A DNA stretch of 64,000 bases from Doryteuthis pealeii. Taxonomy: Eukaryota > Mollusca > Cephalopoda > Myopsida > Loliginidae. The notes beneath the pieces were generated by a model, which was not told where the DNA came from, did not search any database, and saw only the letters and a program-made list of their open reading frames with translations. The stretch is from contig CM042152.1 in NCBI GenBank assembly GCA_023376005.1, forward strand, positions 70,676,345 through 70,740,344, in the 5' to 3' direction. The position numbers were made by a program, and so were the translations under genes. Of this stretch, positions 63,653-64,000 are shown piece by piece; position 1 is the first letter of the stretch, and every line of letters starts with the position of its first letter.

Positions 63653-64000
63653 CAGATAGTTGAGGCTTACTTGTTTGTTACTTCTTCCTTTACTGCTTTG
63701 TCTGGTCGCCATATTTTCGTTTTCTACTTTTTTTCTGCTTCTGCTAAGTTCTTGTCTGGCTGTTTCATTTTTACTTCTAAGGGCTTCTTCTGGGCAACAT
63801 TTTTTTTGTCATGCAATTAATTAACTACAAGACTTTTATTTTCTTGCAAGATTTATTTCTGCCCATTCTTATTCACTGCGCGGTGAGTTAACAACCTCAA
63901 CAGAGATATAAGCATCCTCTCTGCCCCGACGTCTGGTTGAAACTGAATTCTAAAACTAGTCACATGTTTCTCGTGACGTGTTTTTTAGGTGTCAGATGGG
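63653..64000. other. Unassigned
   Basis: T-rich sequence with no gene or recognised repeat up to the window edge. Confidence 0.4.

Overview
This is a eukaryotic, AT-rich window made almost entirely of repeats. I found no convincing host gene, rRNA operon, functional tRNA gene or CRISPR array. The mix is: RTE-type LINEs with (GATGAT)n tails, several tRNA-derived SINE families, 5S-rRNA-derived repeats, Helitron-like elements, foldback elements, one mariner relic, hAT-like insertions, and more than forty (AT)n or (CA)n(TA)n microsatellites. This suggests a lophotrochozoan, most likely a cephalopod (octopus-like) mollusc. That assignment is my inference from repeat style, not a database match.

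Layout. 1-4798: twelve units of a ~394 bp satellite, running off the left edge. 4985-8365: a nearly complete but frameshifted RTE LINE (endonuclease, reverse transcriptase, C-terminal domain) whose 5' region carries two related covarying hairpin modules. 8966-9892: a reversed RTE fragment split by a candidate 446 bp solo LTR. 10000-16200: dispersed repeats and Helitron-like elements. 16319-18447: two head-to-head ~1 kb foldback elements. 18592-21345: SINEs and a degenerate tandem array of 5S-like units. 21349-26271: Helitron-like, tRNA-Ser-like, structured-retroposon and RTE pieces. 26811-30098: a ~3.3 kb near-perfect palindrome with ~1 kb arms. 30164-35880: foldback, SINE, Helitron, RTE and Penelope-like pieces separated by (AT)n, plus two 5S-headed retroposons. 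36345-42550: a tRNA-derived SINE array that is segmentally duplicated, with a mariner relic between the copies. 42590-47795: a 29 bp minisatellite, then a ~4.1 kb inverted duplication enclosing a LINE with a restriction-like endonuclease domain. That LINE is cut by a dimeric MITE with a perfect 8 bp target duplication. 47905-64000: further copies of the same families, including a full-length retroposon with target duplications inside an RTE copy and a 285 bp structured retroposon flanked by a perfect 19 bp duplication.

The window reads as a transposon graveyard with a readable order of events. RTE-type and restriction-endonuclease-type LINEs are plausible machinery for the many short passengers. 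Sharp target duplications (12, 13, 16 and 19 bp) show LINE-style retroposition. TA and 8 bp duplications show mariner and hAT-like transposition. Three recurrent features deserve most attention: (i) a multi-hairpin retroposon, here called Z, whose closing stem stays paired in all copies inspected; (ii) a CTGANGA-hairpin-GAAA motif, reminiscent of the hammerhead-type elements of Penelope-like retroelements, recurring with different stem sequences; (iii) MITEs that carry telomere-like (TTAGGG)n cores.
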